From: JAFDVL01 sp964631865
GTDB taxonomy: Bacteria > Acidobacteriota > Blastocatellia > RBC074
Assembly (NCBI GenBank): GCA_964631865.1
Contig: CAZWAK010000020.1
Location: forward strand, 7,662 to 71,661
DNA: 64,000 bases
Direction of reading: 5' to 3'
Shown here: in pieces, positions 52,550-61,011 of the stretch
How positions within the stretch are numbered: the stretch's first letter is position 1
Layout of the letters: the number at the start of each line of letters is the position of its first letter
The notes under the pieces: generated by a model
Database searches by the model: none
The model's input: only the letters and a program-made list of their open reading frames with translations
Told to the model about the DNA's origin: nothing
Translations under genes and position numbers: made by a program

Positions 52550-53359
52550 GTGCTCAAGAAGCTGATTGCCGTAGTTGCCTTTGTCCTGTTCGGTTTCCTA
52601 TGGATTCCCAGTCAGGCAACCCTTTCCTCGACTCAGGATGCGTTGGCTGCATTCAAAAGCAACAATTGTGTGACGTGTCATTCGCGGGCGCGCGCACCGT
52701 ATGAATTGACCACCAAATACGCGGAGTGGCACATGTCGCTGCACCGCGACAAAGGTGTCGGCTGCGAAAAATGTCACGGCGGCGATCCGGCGGCGACCGA
52801 TAAGGTCAAATCGCACGTGGGAATGCTGCCGCCGAAAGAGGCCGACAGTCGGTTGCATCCGAAAAATCTGGCTTCCACCTGTGGCGCGTGTCACAAGGAA
52901 ATTGCCAACTCTTTTGTCGAGAGCAAGCATTTCCAAAGTCTGAAAAGCGCGGGCATCGGGCCGTCGTGCAACACCTGTCACGCGCACATGGCGTCCGAAG
53001 TCCTTTACCTGCCGGAGCAAGCCGCGAACCTCTGCGCCAGTTGTCATGATTCCTCCAATGCGTTGATGCCCAAGCGCCCGGAAATCCCCAAACAAGCCGA
53101 CGAAACGATGCAAGCCCTCAAGCGCGCGAACTTCGTTGTCGGTTGGGCAGATCGGCTGCTGGAACAGGCCCAGGGCAAAAAGCTGGACACCACCGAGGCG
53201 GCCAAGGAAATGAAAGTGGTGCGCGCGATGCTGGCCGAGTCAAAAATAAGCTGGCACGTCTTCAATCTGGAGGTCGTGCGCAAGAAAGCAGATGCCGCTT
53301 TTGAGGAGGGGACAAAGGTGAAAGATGAGTTGCGCAAGAAGTTGTACCCCAACTCATAA
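52550..53359 (+). CDS. Pentahaem c-type cytochrome, first gene of electron-transfer operon
   Basis: This 269-residue periplasmic cytochrome starts at GTG 52550 (GGAGG site) with the signal MLKKLIAVVAFVLFGFLW. Five CxxCH motifs lie at residues about 40, 72, 111, 140 and 162 (CVTCH, CEKCH, CGACH, CNTCH, CASCH). A helical C-terminal region has a conserved SWHVFNLE histidine (H236), perhaps a distal haem ligand. Paralogues are encoded at 61012 and 62004 and share CEKCHGGDP, FVESKH and the WHxF motif. It probably passes electrons from the quinol-oxidising module to the decahaem protein. It does not match NrfA's CxxCK signature. Confidence 0.9.
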   Translation: MLKKLIAVVAFVLFGFLWIPSQATLSSTQDALAAFKSNNCVTCHSRARAPYELTTKYAEWHMSLHRDKGVGCEKCHGGDPAATDKVKSHVGMLPPKEADSRLHPKNLASTCGACHKEIANSFVESKHFQSLKSAGIGPSCNTCHAHMASEVLYLPEQAANLCASCHDSSNALMPKRPEIPKQADETMQALKRANFVVGWADRLLEQAQGKKLDTTEAAKEMKVVRAMLAESKISWHVFNLEVVRKKADAAFEEGTKVKDELRKKLYPNS

Positions 53360-53398
53360 GGTTCTCCTGCGATCCCCGCTTTTTACGGGAGTTTATCT

Positions 53399-54427
53399 AT
53401 GCGAATTCTCAAACTCGTGCTCGTCGTTTTCTTTGGTGCGGCAGCAGCGGCTGTGCCATTTCTTTCCACGAAGCTGGCGGCTGAAGCAGAAAAAGAAGCT
53501 GCCGCTTTGCCGCCGCAAGACCTGAGCCTGTTCATCGGCAACGAATCGTGCGCCGAATGTCATGACAATCAGGCCACGCACTACAAATTGACCGCCCACA
53601 GCAAAACCAACAACGACAAGTACCGCGCCAATCAACGCGGTTGCGAAGCCTGTCACGGCGGCGCGAAACTGCACGTCGAGTTTTACACCACCGCGCAACG
53701 GCTGATGAAAGACGGCAAAGACGCCGAGGCGCAGGCGATGTACGCCGACGAAACCAAAGCCAAAGCGGCGGCGATGCGTTCGTTCAGCGAACTCTCGCCC
53801 AAAGCGGCATCGGCTGTCTGCCTGACCTGTCACGAAGGCACGCAAGGCCGCAGCGAAGAACGCTTCAACTTCCGCCGCAGCGAACACGCGCGGCACGGCG
53901 TTTCGTGTCTGGATTGCCACTCTTCGCACTCGCCCAAACGCACGGAATTTCTGTTGCGCGGGACACAGCCCGATATGTGTTATCAGTGCCACGCCGATCA
54001 GAAAGCGACCTTTGCCAAACCGTTTCATCACAAGGTTCCCGAAGGCGGCATGAAATGTTCGGACTGCCACAACCAACACGGCGGCTTTGCGGCCAAGCAA
54101 CTGCGCAATTCGGTGACGGGCGATATGCCGTGTTTGAAATGCCACACCGACAAACAAGGGCCGTTTGTCTTTGAGCATGCACCGGTCAAAGCGGAAGGCT
54201 GTCAGGCTTGTCATACGCCACACGGTTCGACCTATCCTAAAATGTTGACGCGCCCGGTGGTGCGATTGCTGTGTCTGGAATGTCACTCCAACACGCCGGG
54301 CATCGAAGGCGAAGGTACAGGCATTGGCGTTAGCCCGACGCACAACCTCGCCGATCCGCGCTATCAAAACTGCACGCTTTGTCACACGGACATTCACGGG
54401 TCGAACAAACATCGTCAATTCCGCTAG
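53399..54427 (+). CDS. Decahaem c-type cytochrome, MtrA/DmsE/PioA-like
   Basis: This 342-residue exported cytochrome has ten CxxCH motifs (cysteines at about 51, 82, 141, 170, 194, 220, 245, 268, 292 and 325) arranged as in MtrA/DmsE decahaem proteins. Those thread a haem wire through an outer-membrane beta-barrel. The N-terminal segment MRILKLVLVVFFGAAAAAVP is a signal peptide or membrane anchor. HGVSCLDCHSSHS and MKCSDCHNQHGG are typical paired-haem repeats. The next gene is the matching outer-membrane barrel. The ribosome site is GGGAG. The gene is the second of six in one operon. Confidence 0.92.
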   Translation: MRILKLVLVVFFGAAAAAVPFLSTKLAAEAEKEAAALPPQDLSLFIGNESCAECHDNQATHYKLTAHSKTNNDKYRANQRGCEACHGGAKLHVEFYTTAQRLMKDGKDAEAQAMYADETKAKAAAMRSFSELSPKAASAVCLTCHEGTQGRSEERFNFRRSEHARHGVSCLDCHSSHSPKRTEFLLRGTQPDMCYQCHADQKATFAKPFHHKVPEGGMKCSDCHNQHGGFAAKQLRNSVTGDMPCLKCHTDKQGPFVFEHAPVKAEGCQACHTPHGSTYPKMLTRPVVRLLCLECHSNTPGIEGEGTGIGVSPTHNLADPRYQNCTLCHTDIHGSNKHRQFR

Positions 54428-54445
54428 AGAGAAAGGAAGCAGGCT

Positions 54446-56575
54446 ATGAACCCGCAAACCCTCATTGCTCAGCTCGTCCGCTCCTGTGCGAGAGCCTTGA
54501 TTTTCGCGCTCTTCGTTGCGACGACGTATGCACAGAGCAGCGTCGAGAAGAGCGAAACGACACAACAAACCAAAACACAAGAAGACGAATTGGCACTGGC
54601 GCGCGCGGCAGTCAATAAGCCAAATGACAAGCGCGACCAGCCGGAGACGGGACGCCTCTGGGGCGGCTATTCGGTGCAATCGGCGCTGGAGTTTGGCTAC
54701 CGTTTTGAAAACACGCGCGGCAATCGCAACAGCTTTTTGTCGCAAGTCAACGTGCGCGATGGCTTCCGCGTGCTGGAATATTCGTTGGACTCGCGCGCGC
54801 TGGATGGGCGCGGGATGCTCTACGACTCGCTGCGTTCCGAAGTCAACAACGCGGGCGGCGATCAGAGTCAGAACTTCTCGCTGCGGATGGACAAAGCGCG
54901 CGCCTATCGCTTTGACTCGCACGTCCGGCGCTTCAATTACTTCCGCACGCCGGGGCCAAACTTCGCGCGCGACATTCGCAATTCGGATTTACGCCAACAG
55001 GTCGCGGATTACAACTTGCGCCTGTTTCCGCAACGCGCTGTCCGCTTCAATCTCGGCTTTGGTCGCAGCTCGGCCAAAGGGCGCTACAACCCGGACATCA
55101 GTTTCTCAAACGATTTCTTTCAACTGCTTGGCGCGACGCGCTGGGAGTCGAATGATTATCGCGCGGGGATGGATGCCACTTATGGCGGCTGGAATTTCAG
55201 CGCCTCCGCGTTGCATCGCCGCTTCAAGGATGATCCGAGCGTCACGTCGAAATCCTTCGTAGACCCCGGCATTCTGAACCCGACGGACAATTCCTCGCTG
55301 ACTTCGTTCAGCCGTCTCGTGCCGATTCGTTCGCACGCAACGGTGGTGAGCGGCAGCGTGCAGGGCAACATCGGCGAACGGGTGCATGTCGTCGTGCGCG
55401 GGCTGCACGATGAGGAATTCAGTCGCGGGCTTTACAATCAGTCATATTTGGGCAACACCACGACCGCTAATCAACGCTCCACGCAAACCTTCAATGCCGA
55501 CAGTGCGACGAAGCGTCCGAGCGACACGGTGGATGCTGCGATTTCGTTCGATCTGAATGAGCATTTCACGCTGAACAACACGTTCCGCTATTCCTCGTTT
55601 CGCATTCAGGGTGATATGCGAACGAATCAATCCACCGTGACTCAAACCGGCACGAATCCGCCCGGCACACCTTCGATCTCGCGCACCTTTGGCGACCGTT
55701 TGACGGGGCTGACTTCGTTTTGGAACACGCTGGATTTGGGGATGAATTTTGGCAAGAAGTTCAGCGCCAATCTGGGCTGGCGTGCGATGCAACGCGAGGT
55801 GGAAATCCTCGGCAGCGTCACCACCGCGAACAGTCCGGCCTTCACGCCGAGCGTTCGAGCCAATAACGAAGCGGAAAGCATTGACACGCACGCTTTCGTC
55901 GGTGGCTTTCGCGTGCGTCCGACGAATCGGATGAGCTTTATTTTCGACGTCGAACACGGCACGAATAATAATGCGTTCATCCGCATCAATCCGCTGGATT
56001 TCACGCGCTTCCGCTTTCGCACGCAGATTCAGGCGACCGACCAATTGTCGTTCGTCGGAGCCTTCACTTCGATTGATCGCGTGAACCCGACACCGCAAGT
56101 GCAAAACGAATCCGACGCGCGGACGTACACGGCTTCGGTGGATTGGACGCCACATCCGCGTGCCTGGATCAATGTCGGCTACGATCATCACAATCTGTTC
56201 ACGACCGCGAACCTGCGCTATTTCCTCGGCACGGGAGCATCGCGCGTTGAAGTCCTGGGCAAGCTGTTGGCGTATGGACGAATGAATTCCGTGTTCACGA
56301 ATGCGCGGTTTGCGCTGACGAATCGGTTGGATTTTCTGATGGTTTATTACTACATCAAAGATTTGGGTGCGCCGTCCGTGACGACTGGAACGAGCGACAC
56401 GATTCTGGCGTTGCCGCTACGTCGTCACAACCCGGAAGCGCGGCTCGCTTATCGCTTCAACAACCATCTCACGGGCAATTTTAGTTATCGCCATTTCAGT
56501 TACAACGAACGTGATTTCAGTGCGCTGGACTATCGCTCGAACATCAGCACGATTAGTCTGCGCGTCACTTTTTAA
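54446..56575 (+). CDS. Outer-membrane beta-barrel protein, probable MtrB/PioB-type partner of the decahaem cytochrome
   Basis: This 709-residue protein has a signal peptide (ending about residue 30, VATTYAQ), a periplasmic lead (residues 31-72) and a long series of alternating amphipathic strands (for example SALEFGYRFENTRGN, YRAGMDATYGGWNFSASALH, RLAYRFNNHLTGNFSYRHFS). It ends SLRVTF with a terminal phenylalanine. Sequence similarity to MtrB/PioB is not proven by eye. The role is inferred from its place 18 bp after the decahaem gene and from its length (MtrB is about 700). It would be the porin sheath of an electron conduit. Confidence 0.78.
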   Translation: MNPQTLIAQLVRSCARALIFALFVATTYAQSSVEKSETTQQTKTQEDELALARAAVNKPNDKRDQPETGRLWGGYSVQSALEFGYRFENTRGNRNSFLSQVNVRDGFRVLEYSLDSRALDGRGMLYDSLRSEVNNAGGDQSQNFSLRMDKARAYRFDSHVRRFNYFRTPGPNFARDIRNSDLRQQVADYNLRLFPQRAVRFNLGFGRSSAKGRYNPDISFSNDFFQLLGATRWESNDYRAGMDATYGGWNFSASALHRRFKDDPSVTSKSFVDPGILNPTDNSSLTSFSRLVPIRSHATVVSGSVQGNIGERVHVVVRGLHDEEFSRGLYNQSYLGNTTTANQRSTQTFNADSATKRPSDTVDAAISFDLNEHFTLNNTFRYSSFRIQGDMRTNQSTVTQTGTNPPGTPSISRTFGDRLTGLTSFWNTLDLGMNFGKKFSANLGWRAMQREVEILGSVTTANSPAFTPSVRANNEAESIDTHAFVGGFRVRPTNRMSFIFDVEHGTNNNAFIRINPLDFTRFRFRTQIQATDQLSFVGAFTSIDRVNPTPQVQNESDARTYTASVDWTPHPRAWINVGYDHHNLFTTANLRYFLGTGASRVEVLGKLLAYGRMNSVFTNARFALTNRLDFLMVYYYIKDLGAPSVTTGTSDTILALPLRRHNPEARLAYRFNNHLTGNFSYRHFSYNERDFSALDYRSNISTISLRVTF

Positions 56576-56588
56576 GGAGGAACCAACG

Positions 56589-56924
56589 ATGAACAAACTC
56601 AAACTCACGCTTTCCGTCGGCGCGATTTTATTGGCCGCGAGCGTTTTCACCACGATGCAACCGTTGTCTACCACTGCCGCCGTGCAGGATGGCGCAACGC
56701 TGTACAAAACCAAATGCGTTTCGTGTCATGGGGTGGATGGCAGCGGGAACACGGCGGCAGGCAAAAAGCTAAACGTGCGTGATCTGCGCCCGGAAATCAA
56801 AAAAATGAGCGATGCGCAAATCAGCGAACTCATCACCAAAGGCAAAGGTAAGATGCCTGCGAATAAAAGCTTCAGTGCCGATCAAGTCAAACAACTGGTC
56901 GCGCACGTGCGTGGGTTGAAGTAG
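56589..56924 (+). CDS. Monohaem cytochrome c
   Basis: This 111-residue periplasmic cytochrome c (start MNKLKLTL at 56589, GGAGG site) has a signal peptide (about residues 1-30) and one CVSCHGVDGSG haem site. A methionine in KGKMPANKSF is the likely sixth ligand, making it a class I cytochrome c. It would link the bc-type complex encoded next to the multihaem chain. It lies 13 bp after the barrel gene and 19 bp before the Rieske gene. Confidence 0.92.
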   Translation: MNKLKLTLSVGAILLAASVFTTMQPLSTTAAVQDGATLYKTKCVSCHGVDGSGNTAAGKKLNVRDLRPEIKKMSDAQISELITKGKGKMPANKSFSADQVKQLVAHVRGLK

Positions 56925-56943
56925 CTTTTGAGAAGGCCACAAT

Positions 56944-57474
56944 ATGACTACAAAAACCGAACCGACCTTGAGCGGGCGGCGCTCATTTCTCGGCGTGTTG
57001 CTCGGCTTCATCGGCGCGGCGACGGGCATCTTGTTGTCTGTCCCACTGTTTCGCTTCGCGCTACATCCGCTGCTCGCCGCGACGACGGAAACCGCGTGGT
57101 CTGATCTTGGCGCAGAAGATGAGTTTGCGGAATTGAACGTACCTGCCAAGCGCGTCATAAAAATCGAGCAGCTTGATGGCTGGCGGCGCATCGTTTCGGA
57201 AAAAGCCGTTTACGTCATCAAAGGCAAAGACGGAAAGCTGCGCGTGTTGTCGGCAGTCTGTCCGCATCTCGGTTGTGCGATTACGTGGGGCGAGGCAAAG
57301 CAGCAATTTGTTTGCCCGTGTCACGTCGGCATCTTTGCGGCGGATGGCGCGCTCGTTTCCGGGCCGCCGCCGCGCGCGATGGACGACCTGGAACACCGCA
57401 TCGAAAACGGACGGCTGCAAGTGCGGTATCAATATTTTCGCCAACTGATTCCCACCAAAGAAGTCATCGCCTGA
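56944..57474 (+). CDS. Rieske [2Fe-2S] iron-sulfur protein
   Basis: This 176-residue Rieske subunit of a cytochrome bc-type complex has a twin-arginine-like signal/anchor (SGRRSFLGVLLGFIGAATGI) and cluster ligands C106-P-H108 (with G-C111) and C124-P-C126-H127. The usual CTHLGC is CPHLGC, and the CPCHGS end is CPCHVG, both modest changes. It accepts one electron from quinol and passes it to a cytochrome c. It is followed 15 bp later by the cytochrome b gene. Confidence 0.94.
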   Translation: MTTKTEPTLSGRRSFLGVLLGFIGAATGILLSVPLFRFALHPLLAATTETAWSDLGAEDEFAELNVPAKRVIKIEQLDGWRRIVSEKAVYVIKGKDGKLRVLSAVCPHLGCAITWGEAKQQFVCPCHVGIFAADGALVSGPPPRAMDDLEHRIENGRLQVRYQYFRQLIPTKEVIA

Positions 57475-57489
57475 GCAGGGAGAACAATC

Positions 57490-58929
57490 ATGCCCAAAAT
57501 TGTCAAAGCCTCAGACACCCCATCACACGGTCGTCTGTTCCACTGGTTCGACCGGCGCGTCGGCCTGCAGGCATTGCTGCACGAAGCGTTGGATGAACCG
57601 ATTCCCGGCGGCGCGCGGCTCGCGTATGTGTTTGGTTCGGGGCTGTTGTATTTGTTCCTCTCGCAAATCATCTCCGGCGTCGTGCTCGCGTTGTATTACG
57701 TGCCGTCGGCGGATCACGCGCACACGACGGTCGCGTACATCACCAAACAAGTGATGGCGGGTTCATTCTTGCGCAGCCTGCATTCGTATGGTTCCAGCGC
57801 CGTCGTTGTAATTTTATTGCTGCATTTGGCGCAGACGTTTTTGTACGGCGCGTACAAAGGGCGGCGCGAATTGCTATGGCTGTCGGGCTGCTTGTTGTTC
57901 GCGCTGATGATCGGGATGGCGTTCACGGGATACTTGTTGCCGTGGGATATGAAAGCGTATTTCGCTACCGCCGTCGGCACGAACATCGCCAGCGAAGTGC
58001 CGTTGATTGGCGAATGGTTGAAGAAGCTGATGCGTGGCGGCGCGGAGATGGGGACACTCACGCTCTCGCGGTTTTACGTCGCGCATGTCTTTTTGATCCC
58101 GGCGGCGATTTTTGCTGTCGTCGCGGCGCACATCTTTTTGTTTCGCAAAGCCGGAGCCGCCGGGCCCGTGAACGAAGACCCATTTCACCCCATACAACCC
58201 GCCGAACGCTTTTATCCGCGTCAGGTCGTGATGGACATGGGCTTTTCGTTATTGCTGATCGCGGCGCTCGGCGTGCTGTCGTATTTGGTTCCGGCAGAGT
58301 TGGGGCCGAAAGCGGATCCGTCCGACACGCAATATCTGCCGCGCCCGGAGTGGTATTACATTCCGGCGTTTGAATGGCTGAAATATTGGCCGGGTTCGCG
58401 CGCGTTGATCGGGATTGTCATCATTCCGCTGATTGTGATTGGCTTGTTCGTGGGCTTGCCGTTTCTGGATCGGCGCTTGGAACGCCGTCCGTGGAAGCGG
58501 CCTGTGGCGGTTGGATTTTTCGCGCTCGTGTTTTTGTCGCTCGTTGGTTTGGGCGTGCTGAGTTATCGCGCCGATCATCGTGATCCTGCCATCGCCAAAC
58601 AGCTTGAGTGGCAGCGCGAAGAAACCGAAGCGTTTATGAAGGAGCCGTTCGAGCCGGAAATGCCGATGGTTCCGCTGCTGACGCCAGTGCAAGCCAAAGG
58701 CAAAACCGTGTACGAAGCCAACACCTGCAATTCCTGTCACGGCGATCAAGGCGAAGGTTCGGCGGCTGGCTCGAAGCTCATCGGCATGCGCAAAAAACAT
58801 GCGGCGGACAAACTCGCTGCGATGCTGAAACAACCGACGGACAAAATGACGGAAGGCGGCATGACGCCGCTTGAAATTAGCGACGAAGAGATGACCGCAC
58901 TCGTCGCGTTTCTTCATAGCTTACGGTGA
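57490..58929 (+). CDS. Cytochrome b subunit fused to a C-terminal cytochrome c domain
   Basis: This 479-residue quinol-oxidising cytochrome b has about eight membrane helices. The haem-binding histidines are in the second and fourth helices (LHSYGSSAVVVILLLHLAQT, FYVAHVFLIPAAIFAVVAAHI), and the PEWYYIPAF motif forms the Qo site. A C-terminal extension carries a haem c site CNSCHGDQGEG (C413), making a b-c fusion. With the Rieske and monohaem proteins it forms a complete quinol:cytochrome c oxidoreductase-like module. Its operon partners suggest its electrons go to the decahaem conduit. Confidence 0.93.
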   Translation: MPKIVKASDTPSHGRLFHWFDRRVGLQALLHEALDEPIPGGARLAYVFGSGLLYLFLSQIISGVVLALYYVPSADHAHTTVAYITKQVMAGSFLRSLHSYGSSAVVVILLLHLAQTFLYGAYKGRRELLWLSGCLLFALMIGMAFTGYLLPWDMKAYFATAVGTNIASEVPLIGEWLKKLMRGGAEMGTLTLSRFYVAHVFLIPAAIFAVVAAHIFLFRKAGAAGPVNEDPFHPIQPAERFYPRQVVMDMGFSLLLIAALGVLSYLVPAELGPKADPSDTQYLPRPEWYYIPAFEWLKYWPGSRALIGIVIIPLIVIGLFVGLPFLDRRLERRPWKRPVAVGFFALVFLSLVGLGVLSYRADHRDPAIAKQLEWQREETEAFMKEPFEPEMPMVPLLTPVQAKGKTVYEANTCNSCHGDQGEGSAAGSKLIGMRKKHAADKLAAMLKQPTDKMTEGGMTPLEISDEEMTALVAFLHSLR

Positions 58930-58936
58930 AAACAGA

Positions 58937-59653
58937 TCAGTAATTCACAATGCGCTCCAGTGCGGCTTTGTTTTGAATATACAAGCTGGAGCCGTTCAGG
59001 CCAATCACACGCTTGCTGCGAAACTCGCCCAAGACTCGCGTAACCGTTTCGCGCGAAGCGCCGATCATTTGCCCGATTTCTCCGTGTGTCAGCGACAGCT
59101 TGAGTTGGATGCCGTGCTCGGTTTCCTTGCCTTCGCGCGCGCACCAGCCGAGTAACAACTTCGCCAGTTTTTCCGCGACGGAATCCGACAGCGCCAGCGC
59201 GCGAATTTGATCGCAGACGACGTAGTAATTCCAACTCAGCAGTTCCGCCACGCGCAAGCTGGCTTCGCCGTGTTCGCGCAGAAATTTCAGAAACGCGACG
59301 CGCTCGACAAAGTTGACTTTCCCATCGTTTAGCATTTCCGCCGAAACCTCGTAGGGCTTCCCGGAAATCGCCGCGTTCAGTCCCAGCAATTCGCTCGGCT
59401 CGGTCACGCGCATCAGCGATTTGCCGTTGCTCGAATTGATGGAAAGTTTGGCGCGTCCCGTACAAAGGATAAAGATGCCTTGCGGCGACTGGCCTTCCAA
59501 AAACAAGACCGTGCCTTGCGGATAGAAATGAGGATGCACGATTTGCTCGAAGGCGGCCAGCACATGCGCGGACAACCCGCAAAAAGAAAAGCCGGAGCGG
59601 CAACTGCAAGTTCCGCATTGCTCGGTAATTTTTGTGCGATCAGAATAGAACAT
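58937..59653 (-). CDS. Crp/Fnr-family regulator with N-terminal cysteine cluster
   Basis: This 238-residue transcription factor has an N-terminal cysteine cluster C13-x2-C16-x-C18-x6-C25 (EQCGTCSCRSGFSFC), a cyclic-nucleotide-type beta-roll (about 45-120) and a winged helix (LTHGEIGQMIGASRETVTRVL). The cluster is unlike the canonical Fnr spacing (C-x2-C-x5-C plus a distal Cys), so an Fe-S or thiol redox sensor is possible but unproven. The start MFYSDRTK at 59653 has an AGGTGG site. The gene is convergent with the cytochrome operon and probably binds the operators at 52369-52409. Confidence 0.87.
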   Translation of the reverse strand: MFYSDRTKITEQCGTCSCRSGFSFCGLSAHVLAAFEQIVHPHFYPQGTVLFLEGQSPQGIFILCTGRAKLSINSSNGKSLMRVTEPSELLGLNAAISGKPYEVSAEMLNDGKVNFVERVAFLKFLREHGEASLRVAELLSWNYYVVCDQIRALALSDSVAEKLAKLLLGWCAREGKETEHGIQLKLSLTHGEIGQMIGASRETVTRVLGEFRSKRVIGLNGSSLYIQNKAALERIVNY

Positions 59654-59985
59654 AATCCCACCTGTCAAACGAACTGAGCTTTTTCTCGGCAACTCACTTT
59701 TCCACATCTGCAACCGATATGCCGCTTCAGAATCCGGCTTTGGCAGCGGTGGCGCGCGTGAATTTCCGCGCGGCCTGCGCAAATTGCCGCAAGGCCACTG
59801 CACGCGCATTGGCCAATTCCTCAAAATTTCCCTTTCACACTGTGGGCGCGGCTGGCATCGGGATTGCCTCAAGATGAGTGGCAGGCGCGGCGTGAAAAGG
59901 TTGTGGAAGATTCCCCAGCATCAGCCGCGTCAATGAAAGTTGTTCTGTACTACATGATTTTTTGCCGGAAAGGGAATGTTTTTTT

Positions 59986-60540
59986 ATGTCACGACCGACA
60001 CATACACTCAAACACGAACATCGCATCATCGAACAAGCCTTGCGGGCGCTGGATGGCGTTTGCACGCGCCTGGAACTTGGTGAAGAGATTCCGCTCGAAG
60101 CGCTCGTCCAAATGTTGGACTTCGTGCAAATTTATGCAGATCGCTTTCATCACGAAAAGGAAGAAATGCACCTGTTTCCGGCGCTGCAACAAAGCGGCGT
60201 GCAGGTGGAAGGTGGGCCGCTCGGCTTCCTCAAACACGAACATCAGATCGAACGACAATTGTTGATTGAACTGGGCGGAGCGGTCACGGATTATCAGCAC
60301 GGCGACGAACAGGCGAAGCATCGCATCATCACCATCGCGCGCAATTACAGTCGTCATTTGCTCAGTCACATGCGCCGCGAAGACACGATTCTGTTTTTGC
60401 TGGCAGAAGAATTGCTGGACGAGGCGGCAAAGACGGCGCTCAATTACGCCTTTGCCAAAGCCGCGCACGGCTTAGGCGAAAAGTCGGTGGATCATTATGA
60501 GGAACTGGCGGCCAAGCTGGAACAGGCGTGGTCAGTTTGA
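59986..60540 (+). CDS. Hemerythrin-like di-iron protein
   Basis: This 184-residue hemerythrin/HHE-domain protein has histidine and glutamate ligands in TLKHEHRIIEQAL (helix 1), FHHEKEEMHLFPAL (helix 2), FLKHEHQIERQ (helix 3) and HLLSHMRREDTILF (helix 4). Such proteins sense or store O2, or help repair Fe-S centres. The start is the ATG in front of SRPTHT, after a run of T residues. It sits divergent from the Crp/Fnr gene, with a 332-bp intergenic region, inside a redox gene island. Confidence 0.9.
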   Translation: MSRPTHTLKHEHRIIEQALRALDGVCTRLELGEEIPLEALVQMLDFVQIYADRFHHEKEEMHLFPALQQSGVQVEGGPLGFLKHEHQIERQLLIELGGAVTDYQHGDEQAKHRIITIARNYSRHLLSHMRREDTILFLLAEELLDEAAKTALNYAFAKAAHGLGEKSVDHYEELAAKLEQAWSV

Positions 60541-60550
60541 AGTCGAAAGC

Positions 60551-60614
60551 GTAGCGCGATTTGGCAAATCGCGTGTTGGCTTCAGCAACGTCGCGATTTG
60601 CCAAATCGCGCTAC
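60551..60614. repeat. Two REP-like palindromes in head-to-head arrangement
   Basis: Two copies of CGCGATTTGGCAAATCGCG (60555-60573 and about 60592-60610) with TAGCG outer ends flank 15 bp. They lie in the gap between convergent genes and are related to 29706, 51147 and 63986. Confidence 0.85.
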
Positions 60615-60621
60615 AATAATT

Positions 60622-60999
60622 TTAGCTTGGCTTTGTCACACGCAGCAGCAGCGCCGAGAGCAAAAACAGAAAGCCCGGCGAAGCAAACGCCACGTATGCC
60701 CAGCCGCGTGGCAAGTAGCCATGCGCCAGCACCGCGTGAACCAGGTAAAAGCTCAGCAACCCGCCGACGGCAATCAACCCGCCCAGAGCTTCTCGTCGCC
60801 ACGCCACAAGCATCCCGACCATCACGCTCAAAGGAAAGCACAGCATTAAAGCCCATTCGCCTGCCGTCAGTCGCGTCGGATTGAAGCCTTCGCCAATGAA
60901 AAATAACAGGATGATCCCAATGCTCACCAGGCTCAGCACACGGGCTGCCCAGTGCAGAACAAGATGCGAATCCAGCGCCAATGTAGTTGGATAATTCAT
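60622..60999 (-). CDS. Small four-helix membrane protein
   Basis: This 125-residue protein has four predicted membrane helices (about 17-35, 48-66, 72-90 and 97-118), as in LSLVSIGIILLFFIG, WALMLCFPLSVMVGMLVAW, LGGLIAVGGLLSFYLVHA and VAFASPGFLFLLSALLL. It resembles small DUF7670-type membrane proteins, without certainty. Its ATG lies 12 bp after the stop of the pentahaem gene with an AGGGAG site, so the two are coupled. It may hold the pentahaem cytochrome or be a quinone-linked partner. Confidence 0.75.
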   Translation of the reverse strand: MNYPTTLALDSHLVLHWAARVLSLVSIGIILLFFIGEGFNPTRLTAGEWALMLCFPLSVMVGMLVAWRREALGGLIAVGGLLSFYLVHAVLAHGYLPRGWAYVAFASPGFLFLLSALLLRVTKPS

Positions 61000-61011
61000 A
61001 CGTTTCTCCCT

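Noticed and set aside
52550..53359. Cytochrome c nitrite reductase (NrfA)
   Set aside because: All five haem sites are CxxCH. No CxxCK catalytic site is present, and the protein is too short.
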